The notes under the pieces were generated by a model. It did not search any database. It saw only the letters and a program-made list of their open reading frames with translations, and was not told the origin of the DNA. This document shows, piece by piece, positions 13,940 to 21,488 of a stretch of DNA of 42,355 nucleotides. This DNA is from Arthrobacter sp. GTDB lineage: Bacteria > Actinomycetota > Actinomycetes > Actinomycetales > Micrococcaceae. The DNA is taken from contig JAITLQ010000003.1 in assembly GCA_031277795.1 (NCBI GenBank), positions 1-42,355 of the forward strand, written 5' to 3'. A program made the translations under genes and the position numbers. The first letter of the stretch is position 1. Every line of letters starts with the position of its first letter.

Positions 13940-15564
13940 GCGCCCACCGCCAGGGAGCGCACCTTCACGAGGCGGGCTCCCCGGCGCCCGGACACCCTGG
14001 CCCATTCCTCCGGGTCGCCGCTCGCTGGCATCTGACCCAGCTCGGCAAACTCGTCGCGGACGGCCAGGCGCACCAGCTCGGCGTCGAGGCCGCGCTCGCC
14101 GCCGGCCAGGACGCGCTTGATGGCCGCCCGCTTGGCCCGGTCGACGATGTTGCGCAGCGAGGCGCCCGAAACGAGGTCGCCGCGGTAGAGCACGGTCACG
14201 GTGCCGTCCTCGTCGGTCAGCTCGAGCATGGCCGAGAGCGAGTCCCGGCTGAAGATCTCCTCGACCGCCACCTCGCACAGGCCGCTCGCCGCGGCGGGCT
14301 CGCCGCCGTAGTGCTCCACCTCGCCCCGCGCCAGGGGCACGGCGTCGTTGAGGTAGAGGGCCAGGACCTGCAGCGATCCCTCGCGATCCGGGCGCCGGAT
14401 GCGCACCTTGACGTCCAAGCGGCCCGGGCGCAGGAGCGCCGGATCGAGCATGTCCTCGCGGTTGGTCGCGCCGATCACCAGCACGTTCTCGAGCTTCTCC
14501 ACCCCATCGATCTCGGCGAGCAGCTGGGGAACGATGGTCGTCTCCACATCCGAGGACACGCCGGTGCCGCGCGTGCGGAACAGGGCGTCCATCTCGTCGA
14601 AGAAAATGACGACCGGGTGGCCGGCCGCCGCCTTGTCTCTCGCGCGGTCGAAGATGAGGCGGATCTGGCGCTCGGTCTCCCCCACGTACTTATCCAGCAG
14701 CTCGGGACCCTTGATGTTCAGGAAGTACCCGCGGGTCCCCGCCTCCTCGGACAGGGAGTGCGCCACGGCCTGCGCGATGAGCGTCTTGCCGCAGCCGGGA
14801 GGCCCGTACAGGAGCACGCCGCGCGGAGCGCGCAACTGGTGCTCGGCGAAGAGCTCGGAGTGCAGGAAGGGCAGCTCGACGGCGTCGCGAATCGCCTCGA
14901 TCTGCGGGCCGAGGCCGCCGATGTCGGCGTAGCGCGTCTCCGGAACGTGCTCGAGCTCGAGGGCCGAGTACCCCTGCGGGCGGACCACCTGGGTCGCCAC
15001 CATGGAGCGCTGTTCAACCAGGACCAGCTCCCCGGGGCGCGGCGGCGCCGTCGTCAGCTCCCCGCCCTGCACCACGACGCGCTGGTCGTCGGCCGGACCG
15101 CTCACGAGCAGCCGCTCCCCCGCCAGCACCTCCTTGACCGTCATGAGCTCGCCCGTGCCCTGCTGCGGCAGGAGCGCCACGACCACGAGCGCCTCGTTCA
15201 GCAGCACCTCGGTGCCGGGGCGCAGCCCGGCGAAGTCAACCAACGGGGAGACCGAGGTGCGCACGCGGCGCCCGCCGTGGGCGATGTCCACGCTGCGCAC
15301 ATCGGCCGACTTGATGGAGGTGCCGGGGGCCGCCGTCCCGCCCCGGTGCACGCGCACCACCACGCCGTGCCCGAAGGGCAGGTCGCCGTCGTGCTCGAGC
15401 GCCTGGCGCATCCCCTCCATCTTTTCGCGCGCCCGCTGGAGCGCGTCGACGAGGCGGGTGTTTTGGGTGCTGACCTCCTGGAGCTTGCCGGAGAGCTCGA
15501 GGGCGCGCTTGCGGGCGTCGCTCAACTCGGTGCGCAGGCCGTCTTGGGCCGCCGGGGTGCTCAT
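13936..15564 (-). CDS. arc: ARC (Mpa-like) AAA ATPase, without proteasome-docking tail
   Basis: A hexameric AAA unfoldase of about 542 aa that captures pupylated proteins through an N-terminal coiled coil. Seen: coiled coil at about 8-55, two OB-type interdomains, Walker A GPPGCGKT near 250, pore loop KYVG, Walker B IFFDEMDALF near 320, sensor GATNRED and the arginine-finger strand DPALLRPGRLD. The protein ends GARLVKVRSLAVGA. Mycobacterial Mpa continues about 20 residues past this point to a C-terminal GQYL that docks to the 20S core; that tail is absent. ATG 15564 has AGGAGGA 6-7 nt upstream, so earlier in-frame codons are not used. An overlap with dop (GTGA) fixes the C-terminus. Confidence 0.95.
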   Translation of the reverse strand: MSTPAAQDGLRTELSDARKRALELSGKLQEVSTQNTRLVDALQRAREKMEGMRQALEHDGDLPFGHGVVVRVHRGGTAAPGTSIKSADVRSVDIAHGGRRVRTSVSPLVDFAGLRPGTEVLLNEALVVVALLPQQGTGELMTVKEVLAGERLLVSGPADDQRVVVQGGELTTAPPRPGELVLVEQRSMVATQVVRPQGYSALELEHVPETRYADIGGLGPQIEAIRDAVELPFLHSELFAEHQLRAPRGVLLYGPPGCGKTLIAQAVAHSLSEEAGTRGYFLNIKGPELLDKYVGETERQIRLIFDRARDKAAAGHPVVIFFDEMDALFRTRGTGVSSDVETTIVPQLLAEIDGVEKLENVLVIGATNREDMLDPALLRPGRLDVKVRIRRPDREGSLQVLALYLNDAVPLARGEVEHYGGEPAAASGLCEVAVEEIFSRDSLSAMLELTDEDGTVTVLYRGDLVSGASLRNIVDRAKRAAIKRVLAGGERGLDAELVRLAVRDEFAELGQMPASGDPEEWARVSGRRGARLVKVRSLAVGA

Positions 15565-15609
15565 GGGTGCTCCTCCTGAAGCTAAGGGTGTTTCGTGCCT
15601 CATCATGCC

Positions 15610-15661
15610 GCGAGGGCGCCCCACCGGCGACATCGAGTCCACCAGGTAAGAACGCCCTCGC
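15610..15661 (-). other. Hairpin in the trmI-arc gap
   Basis: GCGAGGGCG (15610-15618) pairs perfectly with CGCCCTCGC (15653-15661), a 9-bp stem with a 34-nt loop, in the 126-nt gap between trmI and arc. It could terminate the trmI transcript in part or fold in the arc leader. No clear promoter for arc is seen in the gap. I cannot decide between the two roles. Confidence 0.4.
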
Positions 15662-15690
15662 GTGATGGCGGCGCGGTGCCGCCGGGATGC

Positions 15691-16791
15691 TCAGTCCCGC
15701 TCCTCCGGCGTGCCGGGCTGCGGGACGGTGCGCTCCATGGCCTCGGCCAGCTCGGCGCTCACGTCCGCGCCCCCCGCGGCGGCGGTGCGCAGGGCCTCGC
15801 GGCCCGACTTGCGCAGCTTCTTGACGCTCACGCCGCGCTCGCCGAGCGCCTCGGGCACCCACGCCTCCGGCGCGTGGTCCTGGGTCCAGGCCGAGAGATC
15901 CTCGGCGGAGTAGCTCGCCTCCTTGACGCGCTTGGCGTGCGGGATGCCCACGGCGCCGTCGGCCAGGCGGCGGGTGGTCATGAGGAAGCCCGTGTGCGCC
16001 ACCATGCGGTGATCGGGCCGCACGGCGAGCCCGTCCACGTGCCAGCCGCGCACCATCGACTCGAAGGAGTCAGGCTCGGTGAAGCGGCCGTCGGCGCGGA
16101 TGGCCTCGACCACGCGGGAGAGCTGCGTCACCGTGGCGATGTAGTTGACCCACACGCCGCCCGGCGCGAGGACCGTGGCGACGGCGTCGAGGCACTCCCA
16201 GGGGGCGAGCATGTCGAGCACCACGCGGTCGACGCTGCCGGGGGCCTTGGCCTTCAGGACCTCCTCCTGGAAGTCGCCGATGGACAGGCGCCAGGCCGGG
16301 GGCAGGGCCCCGAACATCGTGGCGACGTTCCCGCGGGCCACGTCGGCGAATTCCTCGCGGCGCTCGAAGGAGTGCACGGTGCCACCGTCGCCCACAGCGC
16401 GCAGCAGCGAGATGGTGAGGGCGCCGGAGCCGACGCCGGCCTCCACCACGTTCGCGCCGGGGTAGATGTCACCCATCGTGACGATCTGGCCGGCGTCCTT
16501 GGGGTAGACCACGGCGGCGCCGCGCGGCATCGAGAGCACAAAGTCCTTGAGGAGCGGGCGCAACACCTGGTAGCGCACGCCCTCGTTGTTCTCGACCACG
16601 CTGCCCTCGGGCTCGCCGATCATCGCGTCGTGCTTGAGCACGCCGACGTGCGAGTGGAACTCCCCGCCGATGTTGAGGGTGATCGTGTTGATCCGGCGCT
16701 TCTCGTCCGTGATCTGCACGCGTTCGCCCGCCCGCAGGGGGCCGCGACGGTGGTCGGCACCGGTCGGCGCGGCTGAAAGCTCGTTAGTCAC
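15691..16791 (-). CDS. trmI: TrmI, tRNA (adenine-N1)-methyltransferase at A58
   Basis: A 366-aa SAM-dependent enzyme that makes m1A58 in the T-loop of tRNAs. Seen: an N-terminal beta domain (RAGERVQITDEKRRINTITL), the TrmI signature YPKDAGQIVTMGDIYPGANV, SAM motif I VVEAGVGSGALT at about residue 120, acidic VHSFERREEF, and the motif IV VVLDMLAPWE with catalytic Asp. The GTG start overlaps the M50 protease stop (GTGA). The position upstream of arc is conserved in mycobacteria (Rv2118c precedes mpa), which supports the assignment. The C-terminal tail of about 40 residues is low in complexity. Confidence 0.93.
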   Translation of the reverse strand: MTNELSAAPTGADHRRGPLRAGERVQITDEKRRINTITLNIGGEFHSHVGVLKHDAMIGEPEGSVVENNEGVRYQVLRPLLKDFVLSMPRGAAVVYPKDAGQIVTMGDIYPGANVVEAGVGSGALTISLLRAVGDGGTVHSFERREEFADVARGNVATMFGALPPAWRLSIGDFQEEVLKAKAPGSVDRVVLDMLAPWECLDAVATVLAPGGVWVNYIATVTQLSRVVEAIRADGRFTEPDSFESMVRGWHVDGLAVRPDHRMVAHTGFLMTTRRLADGAVGIPHAKRVKEASYSAEDLSAWTQDHAPEAWVPEALGERGVSVKKLRKSGREALRTAAAGGADVSAELAEAMERTVPQPGTPEERD

Positions 16792-17942
16792 TGCTGGGGT
16801 TCCTTCCTGGGGCGGCCCTGAATGGCCGCCACGACGTCTTCTCGGCGCACGGCGCCGACGCAGCGTCCCTGCTCGTCCACGACGAGCACGGTTCCGCTGA
16901 TGGATTCAAGGGCCGCGCGGGCCAGCCGGTCGCCGTCGGCGTCGGGGCTCACCACCGCGCCGTCGTCGGCCGGAACGCCGGCCTGCGTGGCCGGGGTGCC
17001 ACCGCGCAACGCGTCGGGGACGGCCAGGACCGCCTCGGGGAGGACCCGCAGGAGACCCCCGTCCGGCGCGCTGGCGAGGACAACGGTGCCGTAGAGCACG
17101 CCGGCCGCCTCGGCCGAGGCCACGCTCGCACCGGGGGCCAAGAGCTGCACGGGGCGCAGCAGCTGGGCGGCCTGCATGCTCTCCAGCGTCAGGCGCAGCC
17201 GGCCGTGCTGGATCGACCTGCCCGCGCCGCTCCACAGGGGAAGCAGCACCAGGGCGAGCGCGGCGAAGGTCAGCATCCCCGGCTCAAAGCCCCCGCGGGT
17301 GAGGGCCCACACCACCGCGGCGAGCACCGCCACCACGACCACGCGGCCGGCCCACCCCGCCGCGATGGTGCCCTTGGCCTGCGAGCCGGTGATCTTCCAC
17401 GCGACGGACTCGACGACGCGCCCGCCGTCGAGGGGAAGGCCGGGCATGAGGTTGAACACGCCGACGGCGACGTTCGACCACACCGCCATGTAGAGCAGGA
17501 GGCCCCCCACGCCGTGCGGGTCCCACGCGTTCTGGAGGACAAGTCCCAGCGCGCCGAGCGCCAGGTTCACGAGCGGCCCCACCACGGAGACGTAGAGGGA
17601 GCGGCCGGGGCTTTCCTCGTGCGCCTCGAAGCTCGTGTGCCCGCCCCACAGCGTGATCTCGATGCTCGAGTCCCGCCAGCCGACCTGCCGCGCCGCGAGG
17701 GCGTGCGCCACCTCGTGCAGGAGCACCGAGAGGGCGAGGATCAGGGTGTAGGCCAGGGCGACGGCGCCGGCCTGGACCCAGCCCAGCTCGGGCAGGGTGC
17801 GGCGAATCTGCGGCGCAAAGATCGCCACCATGAAGACGGTGACGAGCACCCACGAGGTCGAGACGGCCACCGGAACCCCGGCCACGGCGCCGACGCGAAG
17901 GGGCCGGTCGTACCAGGGGCGCGTTGATCCGGTGGCAGGCAT
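16788..17942 (-). CDS. Site-2 protease family (M50) membrane metalloprotease with C-terminal CBS-like region
   Basis: This 384-aa integral membrane protease is of the Rip3/SpoIVFB type, which cuts substrates within the membrane. Seen: zinc motif LLHEVAHALAA at about residue 70, the second motif NLMPGLPLDGGRVVES at about 165, several hydrophobic helices, then a soluble half with two CBS-like segments (LLAPGASVASAEAAG and SGTVLVVDEQGRCVGAVRRE). CBS domains often sense adenine nucleotides, so activity may be energy-controlled. ATG 17942 is chosen because TAGACT (17950-17955) lies 7 nt upstream and residues before it show no conserved pattern. It is coupled to trmI and heads the long minus-strand run. 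Confidence 0.9.
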   Translation of the reverse strand: MPATGSTRPWYDRPLRVGAVAGVPVAVSTSWVLVTVFMVAIFAPQIRRTLPELGWVQAGAVALAYTLILALSVLLHEVAHALAARQVGWRDSSIEITLWGGHTSFEAHEESPGRSLYVSVVGPLVNLALGALGLVLQNAWDPHGVGGLLLYMAVWSNVAVGVFNLMPGLPLDGGRVVESVAWKITGSQAKGTIAAGWAGRVVVVAVLAAVVWALTRGGFEPGMLTFAALALVLLPLWSGAGRSIQHGRLRLTLESMQAAQLLRPVQLLAPGASVASAEAAGVLYGTVVLASAPDGGLLRVLPEAVLAVPDALRGGTPATQAGVPADDGAVVSPDADGDRLARAALESISGTVLVVDEQGRCVGAVRREDVVAAIQGRPRKEPQQ

Positions 17943-18017
17943 GCCCTCAAGTCTAAGGCGTTTCGTGCGTCCGCCCCGCTCCGCGCTCCCGGCGAGCGGG
18001 TGGCCTACCGTGGGGGT

Positions 18018-18593
18018 ATGCACTCAGTGACAGAGCACGCCGCCCCGACCGTGGTGATCGGCCGCGGCGCGTCGGACGCCGGCGGCGCGGCGAGCCAGGC
18101 GGGCGAGGTGCTGCGACGCTTGCTCCCGGCCTGTTCCTTCCGGGCCCCGGCCCCCGACGCCCCCGCGGGCGCCGAGGCGTCCCTCGCGGCGGGGCTCGCG
18201 CGCGGCGGCGGCGCCCCCGTCGTGCTGCTGCTGGCGCAGGCCGGCCGGGCCAGCCACCGGCTTGAGCTACCCCTCCGGGTCGATCCCTTGGCCGGGCCGC
18301 CCGGCGCCGGCTTCGCCCTCCTCGTCACGATCCCCGCCTACGCGGCGCAGGCGCCTCAACCGGCCGCGGCGCTGCGGCTCGTGGAGGCGGTCTCGCGGCT
18401 GCTGTCGCTCGCGCCCCTCGGGGCGACCCTGCACGAGGACGCGGAGGCCTGGCGGCGGGGGGCCGACGAGCTGGCGGCCCGCGACGCCCGCGTGGCCTCC
18501 CTCGCGCTGAGCTGGGAGCGTGGCCAGCGCGAGGCGCTGCCGGACGGCGACGAGATCGCGGAGGGCTTCGCGCGCCTCCTCGGCCAGCGCTAG
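18018..18593 (+). CDS. Conserved-looking hypothetical protein, 191 aa
   Basis: I do not recognise a family. The protein has no signal peptide or membrane helix. It is rich in Ala, Gly, Arg and Leu, with an N-terminal strand TVVIGRGASDAGG, a hydrophobic strand APVVLLLAQAG, another GFALLVTIPAYA, and a C-terminal helical third. This alternation suggests an alpha/beta fold. ATG 18018 lies 6 nt after TACCGT (18006-18011) with no ribosome site, pointing to a leaderless transcript. Codon use and third-position GC match the neighbours. It is divergent from the M50 protease and convergent with mshC. Confidence 0.7.
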   Translation: MHSVTEHAAPTVVIGRGASDAGGAASQAGEVLRRLLPACSFRAPAPDAPAGAEASLAAGLARGGGAPVVLLLAQAGRASHRLELPLRVDPLAGPPGAGFALLVTIPAYAAQAPQPAAALRLVEAVSRLLSLAPLGATLHEDAEAWRRGADELAARDARVASLALSWERGQREALPDGDEIAEGFARLLGQR

Positions 18594-18609
18594 CTGGACC
18601 CAAGCCACA

Positions 18610-18657
18610 GCCCGACGGCGGGTGGCCGGGCGGGTGCCCGGCCACCCGCCGTCGGGC
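18610..18657. terminator. Bidirectional terminator, 21-bp perfect stem
   Basis: Arms 18610-18630 and 18637-18657 are perfectly complementary around a 6-nt loop CGGGTG. The stem sits between two convergent genes, 16 nt after the 191-aa gene and 36 nt after mshC. There is no long U-run on either side. The core CGACGGCGGGTG recurs in the terminator at 32088-32133. Confidence 0.85.
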
Positions 18658-18693
18658 GTGGTGACGTGCTTTTCGCGCGCGTGGGCGCGTGGC

Positions 18694-19950
18694 TCAGGGC
18701 AGGCGAACGCCCAGCAGGGCGTCGGCGGCGTCGCGCACGAGCCGCGCCGCCGCGTCGTCGTGCTCGGCCGGCGCCTGTGCGGCCCACGCGTCGAGGGCCT
18801 CCAGCGCGGCCGGGGCATCGAGGTCGTTGGCCAACGCGGCGCGCACCGCGGCCACGACGGACTCGGCCTCGGCCAGCGTGCTGGTCTCGGCCCTGGCGGA
18901 CCACGCGGCGAGCCGCGCCGCGGCGGCGTCCAGCAGCGTGTCGACGTAGAACCAATCGCTGCGGTAGTGCTGGGAGAGCAGGGCGGTGCGGATGACGGCC
19001 GGGTCCACGCCGGCCGCGCGCAGCTTGGAGACGAGCACGAGGTTCCCGAGCGACTTGCTCATCTTCTCGCCGTCGAGCCCCACCATGCCGGTGTGCACAA
19101 AGTGCTCGGCCAGGGGACGCCCGAGCAGCGCGGCGGTGTGGCCGGCGGAGAACTCGTGGTGCGGGAAGATCAGGTCGGAACCGCCGCCCTGCACCGTGAG
19201 CGTGCCCTGCACGGACTGGGCGGCGATGAGCGAGCACTCGATGTGCCAGCCGGGCCGGCCGGCGCCGAGCGTGCGGCCATCCCAGGCCGGCTCCCCCTCG
19301 CGCTCGACGCGCCACAGGAGCGGATCGAGCGGATCCCGCTTGCCGGGGCGCTCGGGGTCGCCGCCGCGCTGGGCCGAGAGCTCGAGCATCTGCGCGAGCG
19401 GGTAGTGGGACTCGTCGCCGAGGCGCCACACCTCTGACTCGGAGGCGCGCGTGTCGAAGTACACGTCCCCGTCCGGCCCGCCCGCCGTCCCCGGGACGCG
19501 GTAGGCAAGATCCCGGCGCAGCAGCTCCTCGACGGCATCGACGATCCACGGGATGGACTCGACGGCGCCCACGTAGTGCTGTGGGGGCAGGACGCGCAGC
19601 GCCTCCATGTCGGTGCGGAAGAGCTGCACCTGGCTCTCGGCGAGCTGCCGCCAGTCGACGCCGGTGGCATCGGCGCGCTCGAGCAGCGGATCGTCGACGT
19701 CAGTGACGTTCTGCACGTACTCCACGGCCAGGCCGGCGTCGAGCCACTGGCGCTGCAGCAGGTCGAAGGCCACATAGGTGTTGGCGTGGCCCAGATGGGT
19801 GGCGTCGTACGGGGTGATGCCACAGACGTAGAGCGAGGCCCGCACGTGCGCCTGCACGGGGACGAGCTTGCCTGCGGCCGTGTCGTGAAGCTGCAACTGG
19901 GGCGGCGTCCCGGGAACGGTGGGGACGACGGGTGCTGGCCAGGCATGCAC
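18694..19950 (-). CDS. mshC: MshC, cysteine:GlcN-Ins ligase (mycothiol synthesis)
   Basis: A 418-aa class I aminoacyl-tRNA synthetase-like enzyme that activates cysteine with ATP and joins it to glucosaminyl-inositol, the third enzymic stage of mycothiol synthesis. Seen: zinc ligand Cys43 in YVCGITPYD, the HIGH-type motif HLGH at 52-55, GWHIECS with Cys239, the HHE segment at 264-266, and KMSKS at 296-300. Compared with true cysteinyl-tRNA synthetase it lacks a C-terminal anticodon-binding extension, which favours MshC. Start is GTG with AGGAG about 10 nt upstream. It follows uppP by 61 nt and ends at a strong terminator. mshA occurs elsewhere in this window. Confidence 0.93.
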   Translation of the reverse strand: MHAWPAPVVPTVPGTPPQLQLHDTAAGKLVPVQAHVRASLYVCGITPYDATHLGHANTYVAFDLLQRQWLDAGLAVEYVQNVTDVDDPLLERADATGVDWRQLAESQVQLFRTDMEALRVLPPQHYVGAVESIPWIVDAVEELLRRDLAYRVPGTAGGPDGDVYFDTRASESEVWRLGDESHYPLAQMLELSAQRGGDPERPGKRDPLDPLLWRVEREGEPAWDGRTLGAGRPGWHIECSLIAAQSVQGTLTVQGGGSDLIFPHHEFSAGHTAALLGRPLAEHFVHTGMVGLDGEKMSKSLGNLVLVSKLRAAGVDPAVIRTALLSQHYRSDWFYVDTLLDAAAARLAAWSARAETSTLAEAESVVAAVRAALANDLDAPAALEALDAWAAQAPAEHDDAAARLVRDAADALLGVRLP

Positions 19951-20011
19951 GAGGGGGAACTCCTAGGGGTCAGACGGGTGGCCCGCGGGCGGGCCGGTGG
20001 TGCTTAGCCGA

Positions 20012-20845
20012 TCAGGCGGTCGCGTTGACCAAGCCGAGGCCGAGCAGCAGGTAGAGCAGGAAGCCCAGGGCGATCCGGTACCAAACGAAGGCGCGGAAAG
20101 AGTGGGTCGAGATGTACTTCATGAGCCAGCCGATGATGACGAAGCCGACGACGAAGGCGATGAGGGTGGCCAGCGCCGTCTCCCCCAGGCCGTAGGGGCC
20201 GCTGAAGCCCTCGTCGAGGGACTTGACGAGCTTGTAGCCGCCGGAGAGCACCACGGCGGGAATCGCCAGCAAGAACGAGTAGCGGGCCGCCGCCTCGCGG
20301 GTGAAGCCCATGGCCAGGCCGCCCGTGATGGTGCCGCCGGAGCGGGAGACGCCAGGGATGAGCGCCAGCGCCTGGAACAGGCCGTAAAGCAGGCCCTGAC
20401 CCGCCGTCATGTCGCGCAGCTCCTTGCGCTGCTTGCCGAGGGCATCGGCCAGGGCGAGGAAGAGGCCGAAGACGATGAGCATCGTGGCCACGATCCAGAG
20501 GCTGCGGAACGTCGTGTCGATCTGGTCCTGGAAGAGCAGGCCCAGCACGCCGATGGGGACCGAGCCGAGGATGATCCACCACCCCAGCCGGGCGTCCGGA
20601 TCGTTGCGCGGCAGCTTCCCGATGAGGGAAAGGAACCAATGCTTGATGATCTTGACGATGTCACGCCAGAAGAACACGATGACCGCGAGCTCGGTGCCGA
20701 GCTGCGTGATCGCCGTGAAGGCGGCGCCCGGGTCGCCGCCGGGCATGAAGCCGCCAACGATGCGCAGGTGCGCCGAGGACGAGATCGGCAGGAATTCGGT
20801 GAGGCCTTGGACGAGTCCGAGCAAGGCGGCATACAACCAGTTCAC
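20012..20845 (-). CDS. uppP: Undecaprenyl-diphosphatase UppP
   Basis: A 277-aa membrane phosphatase that recycles the undecaprenyl carrier for peptidoglycan; overexpression gives bacitracin resistance in this family. Seen: [15 protein letters not shown] at 13-27 (catalytic Glu) and [12 protein letters not shown] near 170 (phosphate-binding Arg/Ser), with eight or so hydrophobic helices ending in [14 protein letters not shown] 20845 lies 8 nt after TAGGGT (20854-20859) and has no ribosome site, so it is probably leaderless. The mRNA 5' end would hold the 6-bp hairpin GTTCAC-TTCC-GTGAAC that includes the GTG. It sits between the 86-aa gene and mshC, as in mycobacteria. Confidence 0.95.
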   Translation of the reverse strand: MNWLYAALLGLVQGLTEFLPISSSAHLRIVGGFMPGGDPGAAFTAITQLGTELAVIVFFWRDIVKIIKHWFLSLIGKLPRNDPDARLGWWIILGSVPIGVLGLLFQDQIDTTFRSLWIVATMLIVFGLFLALADALGKQRKELRDMTAGQGLLYGLFQALALIPGVSRSGGTITGGLAMGFTREAAARYSFLLAIPAVVLSGGYKLVKSLDEGFSGPYGLGETALATLIAFVVGFVIIGWLMKYISTHSFRAFVWYRIALGFLLYLLLGLGLVNATA

Positions 20846-20893
20846 GGAAGTGAACCCTACTTCACGCGTGCCCCGGCGATCGCGCGCGGCCGC

Positions 20894-21154
20894 TCAGGCG
20901 TCCTGCGTGTCCTCGTCGTCCTCGTCGACGTCTTCGTCGTCCTCGTCCGGGTCCTCGTCGAAGAGGTCGAGGGGGGTTGACTCCTGGTACGTGTCCCACA
21001 GGACGTCCTCGTAGGTGCCGAAGGCCTCGGCGATGCGCTCGTAGGCCTCGTCGACGCGGGGATCGTCGTCGGAGCGGCGGGCGGCCACGGCGTTCAAGTG
21101 CTCGGCCAGGGCCGAGGTGAGGGATTCGAGGGCGAGGCGGGGATCGGAGCTCAT
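20894..21154 (-). CDS. Small protein with acidic tail, unknown function
   Basis: An 86-aa protein with a helical N-terminal two thirds (LALESLTSALAEHLNAVAAR, then VDEAYERIAEAFGTYEDVLW) and a C-terminal tail of about 25 residues that is nearly all Asp and Glu. I do not recognise a named domain. Its position next to uppP resembles Rv2137c of M. tuberculosis. ATG 21154 lies 7 nt after TAGCGT (21162-21167), which supports this start over longer readings and suggests a leaderless mRNA. It is divergent from the DUF5703 gene. A polyacidic tail suggests binding to a basic partner or mimicry of nucleic acid; this is speculation. Confidence 0.75.
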   Translation of the reverse strand: MSSDPRLALESLTSALAEHLNAVAARRSDDDPRVDEAYERIAEAFGTYEDVLWDTYQESTPLDLFDEDPDEDDEDVDEDDEDTQDA

Positions 21155-21230
21155 GACACGAACGCTACCCCGCGAGCGGCGCGCGCGGCAGTCCCCCGCA
21201 GGCCCGACTCTTTGGCACAATGACGCCACC

Positions 21231-21473
21231 ATGTTTCAACGTCTCGAGGCAGCCGATCCCACCCGAGCCCACGGCGAGAGCTCGTATGAATACCTCGTGC
21301 TCTCACTGAGCCCGGGCGAGTCGCTCAGCGAGGCCCGCAGCGCGCTGCGGGACCACTCGGAGTTTGGCCGCTGGGAGCTCGCCAGGACCCTCATCTACCA
21401 AGGCGGGGCCCGCCGCTACTGGATGCGCAGGCGCGTCATGCGCGTGGATTCCACGCTCGGCCCGGCGCGCTGA
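21231..21473 (+). CDS. DUF5703 family protein
   Basis: A small 80-aa protein with the pattern of DUF5703: SSYEYLVLSLSPGES, then a helix SEARSALRDHSEFGRWELAR, and a basic strand pair RRYWMRRRVMRVDS. The function of the family is unknown. It lies 76 nt from the divergent 86-aa gene and converges with the acyl-CoA dehydrogenase homologue, whose stop is 15 nt away. No clear ribosome site precedes the ATG; CACAAT at 21217-21222 may be part of its promoter. Confidence 0.8.
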   Translation: MFQRLEAADPTRAHGESSYEYLVLSLSPGESLSEARSALRDHSEFGRWELARTLIYQGGARRYWMRRRVMRVDSTLGPAR

Positions 21474-21488
21474 GCGTCCCGCCCGTCC

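Noticed and set aside
13940-14278. N-terminal extension of Dop
   Set aside because: The frame is open upstream but overlaps arc fully and lacks Dop-like residues; GTG 13939 couples to the arc stop.
19978-19998. GGCCCGCGGGCGGGCC palindrome between uppP and mshC as a terminator
   Set aside because: The stem is only about 6 bp, strongly GC-biased, with no U-run; it is as likely a chance result of base composition.
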